DNA of 64,000 nucleotides from Xanthobacteraceae bacterium (GCA_019746135.1 JAIESI010000043.1:1-64000), one strand, 5' to 3'; shown: positions 18,005-28,401, numbered from the stretch's first letter. The notes: generated from the sequence alone by a model not told the origin. Made by a program: numbers and translations.

Positions 18005-18969
18005 ACGGCCGGCTGAAACGAAGCCTGCTCGCGGCGCTGGCCGTTGCCGCGACCGTCGCGCCGGTGCGCGCCGACGACTATCCCTCGCGGCCGATCGAGC
18101 TGATCGTGCCGTTTGCGCCGGGCGGCGGCTCGGGCCTCGTGGCGCGGATGCTGAGCGACGGCCTCGCCAAGCGCTACGGGCAGGCCGTCGTCGTCATCAA
18201 CCGGCCCGGCGGCAACACCAATATCGGCACGGTGTCGGTCGTGCGCGCGAAGCCGGACGGCTACACGCTCGGCATCGCCAGCGTCGGCATGACCGCGAAC
18301 CCGTCGCTCTACAAGAACCTGAACTACGATCCGCAGACCGAGATCGAGCCGATTTCGCTCTTGGCCAACTCGCCGACCGTGCTGGTGGTGCCGCCGTCGC
18401 TGCCGGTCACCACGCTCGCCGAGTTCATCGCCTATGCGAAGGCGCGCCCCGGCGCGCTCAACTATGCCTCCTATGGCGCCGGCAGCGGCCCGCACATGGC
18501 GACCGAGCTGTTCCAGTCGCTCACCGGCGTGAAGATGGTGCACGTGCCCTATGGCGGCGGCGGGCCGGCCTCGCTCGGTGCCATGACCGGACAGGTGCAG
18601 GCGCTGTTCGCAAGCGTGCTGCCGGTGGTCAGCATGATCAAGGCCGGCACGCTGAAGGCCGTCGCCATCGCCGCCGAACGGCGGCTGGAATTGCTGCCGG
18701 ACGTGCCGACGTTCAAGGAGAGCGGGATCGACTACCGGACCGGCACCTGGTTCGGCCTGTTCGCGCCGGCCAGGACGCCGGCAGCGATCATCGGCTCGCT
18801 GCACAAGGCGACGGTCGACATTTTCCACGAGCCCGGCGCGCGCTCAAAGATCGTCGAATTCGGCGGCGAGGTGGTGGCAAACTCACCCGCGGAGTTCCGG
18901 GCCTTCATCAAGGACGAAACCGAGCATCTCGCCAAGGTCGTGCAAGGCGCGGGCATCCGGCTGGATTGA
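18001..18969 (+). CDS. Bug/TctC-type substrate-binding protein
   Basis: A 322-residue periplasmic solute receptor with a signal peptide ending VAPVRA-DDYP. Motifs YPSRPIELIVPFAPGGGSG and VVVINRPGGNTNIGT, then MVHVPYGGGGPASLGAM, are those of the TTT/Bug family. The GTG at 18001 overlaps the dehydrogenase stop and gives a complete signal peptide; the ORF-track start at 17785 would bury it. As the third gene of the aldolase operon, it probably delivers the substrate of the two enzymes. No membrane subunits are encoded nearby. Confidence 0.87.
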   Translation: MNGRLKRSLLAALAVAATVAPVRADDYPSRPIELIVPFAPGGGSGLVARMLSDGLAKRYGQAVVVINRPGGNTNIGTVSVVRAKPDGYTLGIASVGMTANPSLYKNLNYDPQTEIEPISLLANSPTVLVVPPSLPVTTLAEFIAYAKARPGALNYASYGAGSGPHMATELFQSLTGVKMVHVPYGGGGPASLGAMTGQVQALFASVLPVVSMIKAGTLKAVAIAAERRLELLPDVPTFKESGIDYRTGTWFGLFAPARTPAAIIGSLHKATVDIFHEPGARSKIVEFGGEVVANSPAEFRAFIKDETEHLAKVVQGAGIRLD

Positions 18970-19003
18970 GCCGAATGCCCGCTCGTCCAGGTCGGCAGGC
19001 GGA

Positions 19004-19303
19004 TCAAGACGCCCGCTGACGCGGCTTGAGCTGCTCGAGCGCGGGCAGCGTGATCAGGCCGGCCATTGCACCCATCAGCAGTTTTGCCGTCACACCGACG
19101 ATTGCGATCGTGGTGGCCGACAGGTCAGGCTTGATCATGGCGATACTGCCAAGAAGAAACGCCAGCGCCGCCCCGGCGCTCCAGGCGCACGCTGTCATCA
19201 TCGCCCAGAAGGCCGCAGCTTCGGCGGCCCGGCGTATCACAAACGCCTCGATCGTGCCGACGATCATTCCCATGATCAGGCCCGCCAAGGCCGTCATACG
19301 CAT
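19004..19303 (-). CDS. Small hydrophobic membrane protein (possibly truncated)
   Basis: A 99-residue protein with three clear hydrophobic segments (GLIMGMIVGTIEAFVI, FWAMMTACAWSAGAALAFLL and TTIAIVGVTAKLLMGAMAGL) and a charged tail ending QLKPRQRAS. No family recognised. Its first codon lies exactly where the ubiD fragment loses homology, so it may be the 3' part of a larger gene fused by a deletion; the good hydrophobic pattern argues against a chance ORF. Confidence 0.5.
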   Translation of the reverse strand: MRMTALAGLIMGMIVGTIEAFVIRRAAEAAAFWAMMTACAWSAGAALAFLLGSIAMIKPDLSATTIAIVGVTAKLLMGAMAGLITLPALEQLKPRQRAS

Positions 19304-19457
19304 TGGTGAACAGAAGCGGCTCGTTGCCGGCCTTCTGCACGGCGCGCATGACTGCGATCAGCTCGTAACGCGGATCGACCGCGCGCGAAATCGACCGCAG
19401 GACGCCGCTGCGCTCGAGCGCATCGATCAATTCGCGAAACGAAGTCAGGCCCGGCAC
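19299..19457 (-). pseudogene. UbiD-family decarboxylase, N-terminal remnant
   Basis: The residues SFRELIDALERSGVLRSISR followed by a VDPRYELIAVMRAVQ stretch and PLLFTNAYD match the first ~53 residues of UbiD/4-hydroxybenzoate-type decarboxylases, which are normally ~450-500 residues long. Homology then stops and the frame continues as non-family sequence antisense to nothing and overlapping the small membrane-protein ORF. Prenyl-FMN and catalytic residues are all missing. This is a deletion scar. Confidence 0.65.
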
Positions 19458-19501
19458 GGCGATCCCATAAGGCTCACGCCGTCATCCCGCCTCCTGCGCA
19501 A

Positions 19502-20227
19502 TCAGGTGAAATACTGCCCGCCGTTCGCCGTCAGCGTCGAGCCGGTGATCAGGCCCGCGTCGTCGGAGGCGAGGAACACCACGCAGCGCGCGATCTCCTC
19601 CGGCTCGCCGAGGCGGCCGATCGGGATCAGCGGCAGGATGCTCTTCTCCAGCACGTCCTTCGGCACCGCCTGCACCATCTCGGTGTTGATGTAGCCCGGC
19701 GCGATGGCATTGACGGTGATGCCGGCCCGCGCGCTCTCCTGCGCCAGCGCCTTGGTGAAGCCGATCTCGCCGGCCTTCGCCGCCGAGTAATTGCACTGGC
19801 CGATCTGGCCCTTCTGGCCGTTGATCGAGGAGATGTTGACGATGCGGCCGAACTTGCGCTCGCGCATGCCCTCGATGACGTTGCGGCACATGTTGAACAG
19901 CGAGCCGAGATTGGTGTTGATCACCTGCGTCCACTGCTCGGGCTTCATCCGGTGCAGCGTCGCGTCGCGGGTGATGCCGGCGTTGTTGATCAGCACCTCG
20001 ATCGGACCGAGGTCGGCCTCGACCTGCTTGAGGCCCGCCGCGCAGGCGTCGAACGACGACACGTCCCACTTGTAGACATTGATGCCGGTCTCGGCCTTGA
20101 ACTTCTGCGCCGCCTCGTCGTTGCCCGCGTAGTTCGCCGCGACCTTGTAGCCTGCGGCCTTGAGCGCCTTGGAGATTGCCGCACCGATACCGCGCGTACC
20201 GCCGGTCACCACTGCCACGCGAGCCAT
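19502..20227 (-). CDS. phaB: Acetoacetyl-CoA reductase
   Basis: NADPH-dependent SDR that reduces acetoacetyl-CoA to (R)-3-hydroxybutyryl-CoA for polyhydroxybutyrate synthesis; 241 residues. Cofactor motif TGGTRGIGAAISKAL, NNAG motif, and catalytic Ser-Tyr-Lys in NISSINGQKGQIGQCNYSAA with the Lys following. The PhaB-specific segment ITRDATLHRMKPEQW is present. The start MARVAVVTGG at 20227 has a GAGGAA-type ribosome site; the ORF track begins nine codons further out. It is transcribed after phaA with a hairpin and a duplicated phaA tail in between. Confidence 0.95.
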   Translation of the reverse strand: MARVAVVTGGTRGIGAAISKALKAAGYKVAANYAGNDEAAQKFKAETGINVYKWDVSSFDACAAGLKQVEADLGPIEVLINNAGITRDATLHRMKPEQWTQVINTNLGSLFNMCRNVIEGMRERKFGRIVNISSINGQKGQIGQCNYSAAKAGEIGFTKALAQESARAGITVNAIAPGYINTEMVQAVPKDVLEKSILPLIPIGRLGEPEEIARCVVFLASDDAGLITGSTLTANGGQYFT

Positions 20228-20305
20228 ACGTTCCTCCTCTGAATTTCTTGGCAATCCCCCAACGCCTCAGCTTAGAGCATGATGCCGGGAAACAAGTTCG
20301 ACAAT

Positions 20306-20343
20306 CGACAAAAAGTTGATGGCCGGGACTCGTCCCGGCCATC
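20306..20343 (-). terminator. Hairpin with T-tract between phaA and phaB
   Basis: On the minus strand a perfect 11-bp stem GATGGCCGGGA / TCCCGGCCATC with a four-base loop is followed by AACTTTTTG. This has the form of a Rho-independent terminator inside the phaA-phaB transcript and may lower phaB expression. The stem also resembles the group's GGCCGGGAC palindromic repeats. Confidence 0.55.
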
Positions 20344-20401
20344 ACGTATTGATGCAGTGCGAAAAGAGCGTTCAGCGCTCCATGCGACCCCTTTGCCCGG
20401 C

Positions 20402-21868
<1,467 letters not shown>

Positions 21869-21926
21869 TTAGCCTTGTTCCAGACTAAGTCCCGCCGGGG
21901 GGCGGGACAGGGGAGCGTGAGACATC

Positions 21927-22526
21927 ATGGCGAAGTCGGAAGAGCCGGTGATCATCAAGAAGTACGCCAACCGGCGGCTCTACAACACGGGCACCAGCAC
22001 CTACGTGACGCTGGAGGATCTCGCGGGCATGGTGAAGGCCGGCGAGGACTTCGTGGTCTATGACGCCAAGACCAACGAAGACATCACCCGCTCGGTGCTC
22101 ACGCAGATCATCTTCGAGCAGGAAAACAAGGAGGGCGGGCAGAACCTCCTGCCGATCAATTTCCTGCGCCAGCTGATCCGCTTCTACGGCGACAGCATGC
22201 AGATGCTGGTGCCGCGCTACCTCGAAGTGTCGCTCGACTCGCTGACCAAGGAGCAGTCGAAATTCCGCGAGCAGATTTCGCAGGCGTTCGGCATGGGCGG
22301 CTTCGGCGCGATGGAAGATCAGGTGCGGCGGAACATGGAGATGTTCGAGCGCACCTTTGCGATGTTCGCGCCGTTCGCGCGGCAGGGCGGCCAGAGCGGT
22401 CAGGCCGGCGGCGAGACCCCTTCAGAGACGAAACCCGGCTCCGGCGGCGGCGACGACATCAACGAGCTGAAGCGGCAGATGGAAGAGATGCAGAAGCGTC
22501 TCGACCGGCTCGGCGACAAGGAATAG
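21927..22526 (+). CDS. phaR: Polyhydroxyalkanoate synthesis repressor
   Basis: A 199-residue DNA- and PHB-binding regulator. The N-terminal PHB/PHA accumulation regulator domain begins IIKKYANRRLYNTGTSTYVT, and the PHB accumulation domain includes FLRQLIRFYGDSMQMLVPRY. The C-terminus is Gly-rich and ends in a short coiled-coil (INELKRQMEEMQKRLDRLG). It represses phasin and its own gene when no polymer is available. It is divergent from phaA across a 289-bp region that should hold its operators, though I see no unambiguous site. Confidence 0.95.
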   Translation: MAKSEEPVIIKKYANRRLYNTGTSTYVTLEDLAGMVKAGEDFVVYDAKTNEDITRSVLTQIIFEQENKEGGQNLLPINFLRQLIRFYGDSMQMLVPRYLEVSLDSLTKEQSKFREQISQAFGMGGFGAMEDQVRRNMEMFERTFAMFAPFARQGGQSGQAGGETPSETKPGSGGGDDINELKRQMEEMQKRLDRLGDKE

Positions 22527-22539
22527 CAACAAGCACGCT

Positions 22540-22677
22540 GTCATTCCGGGGCGCTCGCCCACCAGCGCGTTCACGCGCGTCTTCGACGCACTATGGAGCG
22601 AATCCGGAATCCATAACCGCTGCTGCGGAGTATGGATTCCGGGTTCGCGCCTTCGGCGCGCCCCGGAATGACGGCGG
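22540..22677. repeat. Paired palindromic repeat with 32-bp hairpin module
   Basis: Inverted pair with outer blocks GTCATTCCGGGGCG and GCCCCGGAATGACGG. The left arm holds the recurring module (GCGCGTTCACGCGCGTCTTC then GACGCACTATGG, 22565-22596); the right arm holds a short alternative hairpin GCGCCTTCGGCGC. The halves are joined through GAATCCATAACC...GGATTCC. Antisense translation gives SASKTRVNAL, a peptide common in spurious ORFs of this bacterial group. Confidence 0.75.
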
Positions 22678-22795
22678 TTGATTTCAACAGAGAACAATAA
22701 AGCGGGGACGGGCTTGCGCCCGTCCCCTTGAGTTTGTGCCGTCCGAGGAGACCGACGATACGGACAGCACGCCCTCGTCGGCCTGTCGCATCCGG

Positions 22796-24322
22796 TCAGG
22801 CCTTGCGGAGCGGCATCGCGACGAACCGCATCGTGTCGCCGGACTTCACCCGCATCAGCACGTTGCTGTGGCCCTGCTTGCGCGCATCGGCCAGCGCCTT
22901 GCGCATCTCGCCGACGCTTGTCACCGGCTTGCCCGCGACGTCGAGGATGACGTCGCCGGTTTTCATGCCGTTCTCGGCGGCCGGGCTGTCGTCCTGGACG
23001 CCGGTGACGACGAGGCCCTTGCCTTCCGCGCCGGCGACACGATCGGCCGGAGCCAGCGTCAGGCCGAGACGCGGCCCATCGGCGTCGTTCTCCTGCGCGC
23101 CGGTGTCGGCCTTGGCCTGCCGGTCGTTCGGCATCGACTCGAGCGCGACCGTCACGTTCTGCCGCTCGCCCTTGCGCAGGATGCCGAGTGTCAGCTTGGA
23201 GCCCGGCGCAGCCGCGCCGATCTTCTTGGCGAGGTCGCGCGAGTCACGCACCGCGTCGCTGTTGACCGCGGTGATGACGTCGCCCGACTGGATCCCGGCC
23301 TTGGCCGCGGGTCCGTTGGCCTGCGCCTCGGCAACGAGCGCGCCTTCGGCATTGCGCATCCCGAGACTGTCGGCGATGGCTGCCGTGACCGGTTGCACCT
23401 GCACGCCGATCCAGCCGCGGTCGACGTAGCCCTTGTCCTTGAGCTTGGCGACCACGCTCTTCACCGTGTCGGCCGGAATGCCGAAGCCGATGCCGACCGA
23501 GCCGCCGGAGGGCGAGTAGATCGCCGTGTTCACCGCGATCACCTTGCCGTCGCTGTTGAACGCCGGTCCGCCGGAGTTGCCCTTGTTGATCGGCGCGTCG
23601 ATCTGGATGAAGTCGTCATACGGGCCCGCGCCAATGTCGCGGCCGCGCGCCGAGACGATGCCCGCGGTCGCCGAGCCGGACAACCCGAACGGATTGCCGA
23701 CCGCGATCACCCAGTCGCCGACCCGCGGCTGCTTGTCGGAGAATTCGACGAACGCGAACTTCTTGTCGCCGTCGACCTTGATCAACGCCAGATCGGTCTT
23801 CTGGTCGGCACCGACCACCTTGGCGGTGTAGGTCTTGCCGTCGTCGGTCTGGATCTGCACGGTCTTGGCGTGGTCGACCACGTGGAAGTTGGTCACCGCA
23901 TAGCCGTCGGCCGAGATGAAGAAGCCCGAGCCCTGCCCGGTCACCATCTGGCGGCCGCGCGGGGCCATGCGGAAGTTGGGCGTGTCGGGCATGCCGAACT
24001 GGCGGAAGAAGCGCTGCAGGCCTTCGCTGTCGCCGAACTGCTCCATGCGGGAATTGCCGCTGCCGTCGGTCCGGTCGGCGGCCTGGTCGATCTTGACCCG
24101 CACCGAAATCACCGCGGGTTTCACCTTCTCGATGAGGTCGGCAAAGCCGGCCTGCTGCTGCACGGCTTCGACGGCGAGCGCCGGCGTGCCTTTGAGCGCG
24201 ATCGGCGGGTAGGCCGGGCCGGCGAGCATCACGCCCGCGCCGACGGCCGCAACGGAGGCCAGCAGCACGAAGCGCCGCTTCGACCAGAAGCGGCTCGCTT
24301 TCGGAAAAATCTCGTTCTTCAT
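22796..24322 (-). CDS. Do-family periplasmic serine protease (DegP/HtrA)
   Basis: A ~508-residue envelope quality-control protease. A signal/anchor segment (RFVLLASVAAVGAGVMLAG) is followed by a trypsin-like domain with the triad His in TNFHVVDHAK, Asp in KTDLALIKVDG and Ser in NKGNSGGPAF, then two PDZ domains (WIGVQVQPVT... and LGLTLAPADR...). Two PDZ domains place it in the DegP/DegQ/MucD class. The ATG at 24322 (MKNEIF) was chosen over the GTG six codons upstream. The 213 bp upstream is non-coding and should carry the promoter. Confidence 0.93.
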   Translation of the reverse strand: MKNEIFPKASRFWSKRRFVLLASVAAVGAGVMLAGPAYPPIALKGTPALAVEAVQQQAGFADLIEKVKPAVISVRVKIDQAADRTDGSGNSRMEQFGDSEGLQRFFRQFGMPDTPNFRMAPRGRQMVTGQGSGFFISADGYAVTNFHVVDHAKTVQIQTDDGKTYTAKVVGADQKTDLALIKVDGDKKFAFVEFSDKQPRVGDWVIAVGNPFGLSGSATAGIVSARGRDIGAGPYDDFIQIDAPINKGNSGGPAFNSDGKVIAVNTAIYSPSGGSVGIGFGIPADTVKSVVAKLKDKGYVDRGWIGVQVQPVTAAIADSLGMRNAEGALVAEAQANGPAAKAGIQSGDVITAVNSDAVRDSRDLAKKIGAAAPGSKLTLGILRKGERQNVTVALESMPNDRQAKADTGAQENDADGPRLGLTLAPADRVAGAEGKGLVVTGVQDDSPAAENGMKTGDVILDVAGKPVTSVGEMRKALADARKQGHSNVLMRVKSGDTMRFVAMPLRKA

Positions 24323-24535
24323 TGGGACAGTCTCCATCACTCGGTTGTCTGCGCTTTTGCAGCGCGTCTGACGGCCAAGATGGAGCGCGCACCCTTACGG
24401 CGCGCTGGCGAGCGGATTAATCCTTGTTCATGCTGCCGGTCGCCGCGCGGACCAAATGTCGCAGCGCCGGCGCGGCCCAAAGCGGGATGATTTTTCTTCG
24501 ATTCGCCACCCCGCTTCAGCTTCGGGGATCATGCT

Positions 24536-26368
24536 CTAGGTGCGCGTGCTCTTGCGGCGATCGACCTGCACCGTGTCGCCCCACGGACGCTCGACCTTGG
24601 CAAGGCCGACCAGCGCACCCTGCAGGTAGTCGCAGCCCCATTCGCTGAGAAGACTTGCACTGTCTTCGTCCTGCACCCACTCGGCGACGGTCTTGAGCCC
24701 GAGCCGCCGCGCCAGATCGATCAGCGAGCGCACGAACGAACGATCGTCGTCGGAGCGGGTCAGGTTATGCACGAACGCACCGTCGATCTTCAGCACATCG
24801 ACGCCGAGCTTGCGGAGGTTGCGGAACGAAGTGAAGCCCGAGCCGAAATCGTCGATCGCGATCCGACAGCCGAGGTCCTTCACCCGCGTCACGAACCCGC
24901 GCGTGTCGTCGACGTCGTGAATCGCCATCGACTCGGTGATCTCGACGATCAGTCGTTCGGCCACGCCGGCATTGGCGCGAAGCAGCGCGCCCAGCGTCGA
25001 CCACCAGTCGGGATCGGTGATCGAGGCCGGCGAGACGTTGACGCTGGCATGGAGCGCGGGCACCGCGGCCATTTCGCTGACCAGGAGCTCCAGCACGCGA
25101 TGATCGAGCAGCCGCACGAGGCCCAATCGCTCGGCCACCGGAATAACCGTGGTCGCCGCCGCGAGCGAGCCGTCGGCGCGGCGAATCCGCATCAAGCATT
25201 CATAGTAGGCCTTGCGGCGGGTGACGGCCTCGACCACCGGCTCGAACGCCAGCAGGATGCGGCGCTCGTTCAGCGCATTGACGATCTCGTCGGCGGCACG
25301 CACGTTCTCGCGGCGCAGCGCCTCGCGCTCGACGTTCGGACGATAGACCTGGAACGAACCCAGCCGCTTGGTCTTGGCGCGGTCGAGCGTCTCCTGGGCG
25401 CGGGCGAGAACCTCCGCCACGTTTGCCGCATGACGCGGCGCGGTAACGCCGCCGATGGTCACGGTCGCGGCCACCGGGCCCGCGCCGGTGCGGATCACAT
25501 CGTCGCGGACGCCGGCGATCAGCCGCTCGGCGGCCTTCTCCATGTCGGCCGGCGTGCAGTTGTTGAGGATCACGCCGAACTTGTTGCCGGAAAAGCGGCC
25601 GAGCTGGTCGCCGCCGCGCATCTTGGCGCGCAGGCGCTTCGCCACCGCGCCGATCGCTTCGTCCGCCACCTCAAAGCCGTAAGACTCGTTCATGCGCGCG
25701 ACGTTGTCGACCGCCACCAGCATGAAGCCGCACGAGCCGCGCTGCGCCACGGCCTGCGCGAGCGTGGACTCCAGCACCTCGGTCAGATGGAAGCGATTCA
25801 TCTCGCCGGTCAACCCGTCGAAGCGCGACAGATAGGTGAGCCGCTCCTCCTGGTCGTGCCGGTCATTAATGACGCGGACGACGCCGTGCGCGCGCTCAGG
25901 CTTGCCGTCGGAGCCGGCGAACCAGCGGCCCACATCCTCGATCCACAGCGGCTTGTCGGAGCCGGACGGCTGCAGCGCATACTGGACCTGATACGGCACG
26001 CCGTTGCCCGCGTCACGCTGCGGCGACTTCATCACCGCGTCGAACCGGCTGATCGCCGCATCGGCCGCGAGGAGCTTCGCGTAGTTGCGCCCGCTCGATA
26101 TCGCGGCGAGGCCGCCGACCGACAACACCTCGGTCGCATTCGCGCCCCAGGCCAGCACATCGGTCGCGATCGTCCACTCGTAGGGCGCCTCGCCGATCGA
26201 CGCCATGATGCGCGCCGGATCGAACGCCGGCTCGCGCGCGATCTCGGCCGCCGGCATGGCGAGCGCCGCAGGCTTCGCGAACACGTCGCCGGACGCGAAC
26301 ACATCGGCGCTCTGCGCCGGCTCGGCCGCACGGAATACCGATGGGCGTGTCTCACGATCCTGTGTCAC
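24536..26368 (-). CDS. GGDEF-EAL protein with degenerate GGDEF
   Basis: Order: an N-terminal PAS-like sensor region (~residues 60-180), a GGDEF domain whose signature reads SGNKF in LGRFSGNKFGVIL, so it is unlikely to make cyclic di-GMP, and a C-terminal EAL domain. In the latter the signature is ECL (YYECLMRIRR), but metal and catalytic residues appear kept: Asn in SVNVSPAS, Glu in VEITESMAI, the Asp pair in IDDFGSGF, Lys in VLKIDG and Glu in AEWVQDE. It probably acts as a c-di-GMP phosphodiesterase with a regulatory GGDEF. I prefer the GTG at 26368; the 28 extra codons to 26452 show poor GC3 and no ribosome site. Confidence 0.85.
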   Translation of the reverse strand: MTQDRETRPSVFRAAEPAQSADVFASGDVFAKPAALAMPAAEIAREPAFDPARIMASIGEAPYEWTIATDVLAWGANATEVLSVGGLAAISSGRNYAKLLAADAAISRFDAVMKSPQRDAGNGVPYQVQYALQPSGSDKPLWIEDVGRWFAGSDGKPERAHGVVRVINDRHDQEERLTYLSRFDGLTGEMNRFHLTEVLESTLAQAVAQRGSCGFMLVAVDNVARMNESYGFEVADEAIGAVAKRLRAKMRGGDQLGRFSGNKFGVILNNCTPADMEKAAERLIAGVRDDVIRTGAGPVAATVTIGGVTAPRHAANVAEVLARAQETLDRAKTKRLGSFQVYRPNVEREALRRENVRAADEIVNALNERRILLAFEPVVEAVTRRKAYYECLMRIRRADGSLAAATTVIPVAERLGLVRLLDHRVLELLVSEMAAVPALHASVNVSPASITDPDWWSTLGALLRANAGVAERLIVEITESMAIHDVDDTRGFVTRVKDLGCRIAIDDFGSGFTSFRNLRKLGVDVLKIDGAFVHNLTRSDDDRSFVRSLIDLARRLGLKTVAEWVQDEDSASLLSEWGCDYLQGALVGLAKVERPWGDTVQVDRRKSTRT

Positions 26369-26562
26369 GGGCGAACCTTTTTGGGATTGCCGCGTTGCCC
26401 CGTTGTGCGACACCGCAGCGTTAATTGGCTGGTGAAAATAGCAATGACCCATGAATAAACGGCAAACCGGCGCGTATACTGACAGCTAACGATGCTGGCA
26501 CAGCGGTTGCGATGTCCCCGGTGCGGGACCGCTTTTGTCCCGTCGCGAGACAGGAGAGCGCA

Positions 26563-26805
26563 ATGCCGGAAGCAACCGATTTACCATCTTCGAGCAGGGC
26601 TCTCGTTCCGCTGATCAGGCTTGCGCCCCACAACGAAGAGGCGCATCGCCGTCCGGCGCGCCGCGCCGCGACTTTTTTGACGCAATTGATTGCCGCGCAG
26701 CAGAAGGTTCCGCAGGCCCGCGAGAAGCGCCGCGCCGATCCTGCCGAGGTCATCGCCGCCTATCAGGCGACGATCGAGCGCATCCGGCAGTTGAACAATC
26801 AATAG
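26563..26805 (+). CDS. Small conserved hypothetical protein
   Basis: An 80-residue basic protein (MPEATDLPSSSRALVPLIRL...) with an amphipathic, Arg/Ala-rich middle and a helix ending IAAYQATIERIRQLNNQ. The ATG at 26563 has AGGAGA at good spacing, and codon use is normal for the genome, supporting a real gene. No family recognised. Its end overlaps the convergent gamma-glutamyltransferase gene by 7 bp. Confidence 0.6.
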   Translation: MPEATDLPSSSRALVPLIRLAPHNEEAHRRPARRAATFLTQLIAAQQKVPQAREKRRADPAEVIAAYQATIERIRQLNNQ

Positions 26806-28382
26806 CCCAGAGCGCAACCGTCCTTGCGCGGCTCGGAGCCGCCGATCAGCACGCCGCGATCCCAATCGATGCGGATCGCCTGCGCGCCGCCCCACGGCGT
26901 CGGCGCGACGACGATCTTGTGACCGCGCGCCTTGAGGCCTTCGATTGTCGCGGCCGGCATGCCGCGCTCGATCACCGTGTCTTCGCCGACGAAGAACGCG
27001 CGCGGCGCGTCGATGGCGCTCTGCACATCCATGCCGTAGTCGAACAGGTTGAGCACCATCTGCACGTGCCCCATCGGCTGGTAGTGCGCGCCCATCACGC
27101 CGAACGTCGTATCGCAGCGGCCGCCGCGCATCGCCAGCGCCGGGATGATGGTGTGCATCGGCCGCTTGCCGGGCCCGAGCGCGTTCGGATGGCCGGGATT
27201 GAGCACAAAGCCCGAGGCGCGGTTGTTGAACAGCACGCCGGACTTCTCGGTGCCGATGGCCGAGCCGAACGCGGAGAACAGCGAGTTGATCAGCGACACC
27301 GCGCGCCGGTCGCGGTCGACCACCGTGAGGTAGACCGTGTCGCTGCCGGGTGCAGGCGCGGACGGCAGCGGCACGCGCTTGGCGCGGTCGAGCTTCGTCG
27401 CGAGCTTCTTGGCGAACGCCTTGTCGTTGAGCGCCTCGACGGCCACGCGCATGTGCGAGGGCTCGGCGATGTGGGCGTCGCGCACGGCAAAGCCCAGCCG
27501 CGCGGCCTCGAGCATCAGATGAAAGCGGTCGGGACCGAGCGCTTCGAGTGACGCCAGATCGAAATTTTCCAGGATGTTGAGCGTCACCAGCGCGGTGAGG
27601 CCTTGGGTGTTCGGCGGGATCTCCACCAGATCGATGCCGCGATAGCCGGTCGAGATCGGCGTCACCGCCTCGCCGCGATGGCTGGCAAAGTCCTCGGCGG
27701 TCAGCACCGAGCCCGCCGCGGCCAGCGTCGCCGCCATGTCGTCGGCGATCGGGCCCTCGTAGAACGCGCGAGGGCCGCTCCTGGCAATGGCCTTCAATGT
27801 CTCCGCCAGCGCCGGCAACCTGATGACGTCGCCCTCGGCCGGCGCGCGCCCGCCGGGCAGATAGTGCCTGGTGGCGCCGGCGCTGTTACCGAGCTTGCCG
27901 ACGAGGCCCTTCCAGTCATTGGCGACGCGCGAGGCGACCGGAAAGCCATGCTCGGCATATCTGATCGCCGGCGCGAGCACGCGGTCGAGCGGCCAGGTGC
28001 CGCGCGCCTTCAGGATCGCATCCCAGGCTTCGATCGTTCCCGGCACGTTGACGGCGTGCGGCGAGGTCGCCTCGATGGTCTTGACGCCCTTGGCGAGCAG
28101 CGCCTCGGTCGAGGCCTTCGCGCCGGAGCGGCCGCAGCCGTTGTAGCCCCAGACCGGCTTGCCCGGCTCGGCGATCAGCGCAAAGCAATCGCCGCCGATC
28201 CCGGTCATGTGCGGCTCGATCACGCACAGCACCGCGACCGCGGTGATCGCCGCATCCGTGGCATTGCCGCCCGCGCGCAGCACGTCGATCGCGGCGAGCG
28301 TCGCCAGCGGATGCGACGTGGCAGCCATCCCCTCGCCGGAGACGACGGGCGAACGGCCGGGCAAATGGAAATCGCGGCTCAT
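26799..28382 (-). CDS. Gamma-glutamyltransferase family protein
   Basis: An Ntn-hydrolase proenzyme of 527 residues. The large-subunit start reads SGEGMAATSHPLATLAAIDV with GGNATDAAITA. The self-processing Thr is predicted at SDTVYLTVVD, and the small-subunit glycine loop in MHTIIPALAMRGGRCD. No signal peptide is visible, so it belongs to the cytoplasmic or putative GGT class whose substrate may differ from glutathione. It is third in a minus-strand run with rpmF and a membrane protein. Confidence 0.87.
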   Translation of the reverse strand: MSRDFHLPGRSPVVSGEGMAATSHPLATLAAIDVLRAGGNATDAAITAVAVLCVIEPHMTGIGGDCFALIAEPGKPVWGYNGCGRSGAKASTEALLAKGVKTIEATSPHAVNVPGTIEAWDAILKARGTWPLDRVLAPAIRYAEHGFPVASRVANDWKGLVGKLGNSAGATRHYLPGGRAPAEGDVIRLPALAETLKAIARSGPRAFYEGPIADDMAATLAAAGSVLTAEDFASHRGEAVTPISTGYRGIDLVEIPPNTQGLTALVTLNILENFDLASLEALGPDRFHLMLEAARLGFAVRDAHIAEPSHMRVAVEALNDKAFAKKLATKLDRAKRVPLPSAPAPGSDTVYLTVVDRDRRAVSLINSLFSAFGSAIGTEKSGVLFNNRASGFVLNPGHPNALGPGKRPMHTIIPALAMRGGRCDTTFGVMGAHYQPMGHVQMVLNLFDYGMDVQSAIDAPRAFFVGEDTVIERGMPAATIEGLKARGHKIVVAPTPWGGAQAIRIDWDRGVLIGGSEPRKDGCALGY

Positions 28383-28401
28383 GACAAGATTGACGCCACC
28401 G

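Noticed and set aside
19125-19457. 110-residue ORF as an intact gene
   Set aside because: Only its first ~53 residues match UbiD; the rest overlaps another frame and looks random, so it is listed as a remnant.
22422-22697. 91-residue minus-strand ORF with SASKTRVNAL
   Set aside because: Translation of a palindromic repeat; this peptide recurs wherever the module occurs.
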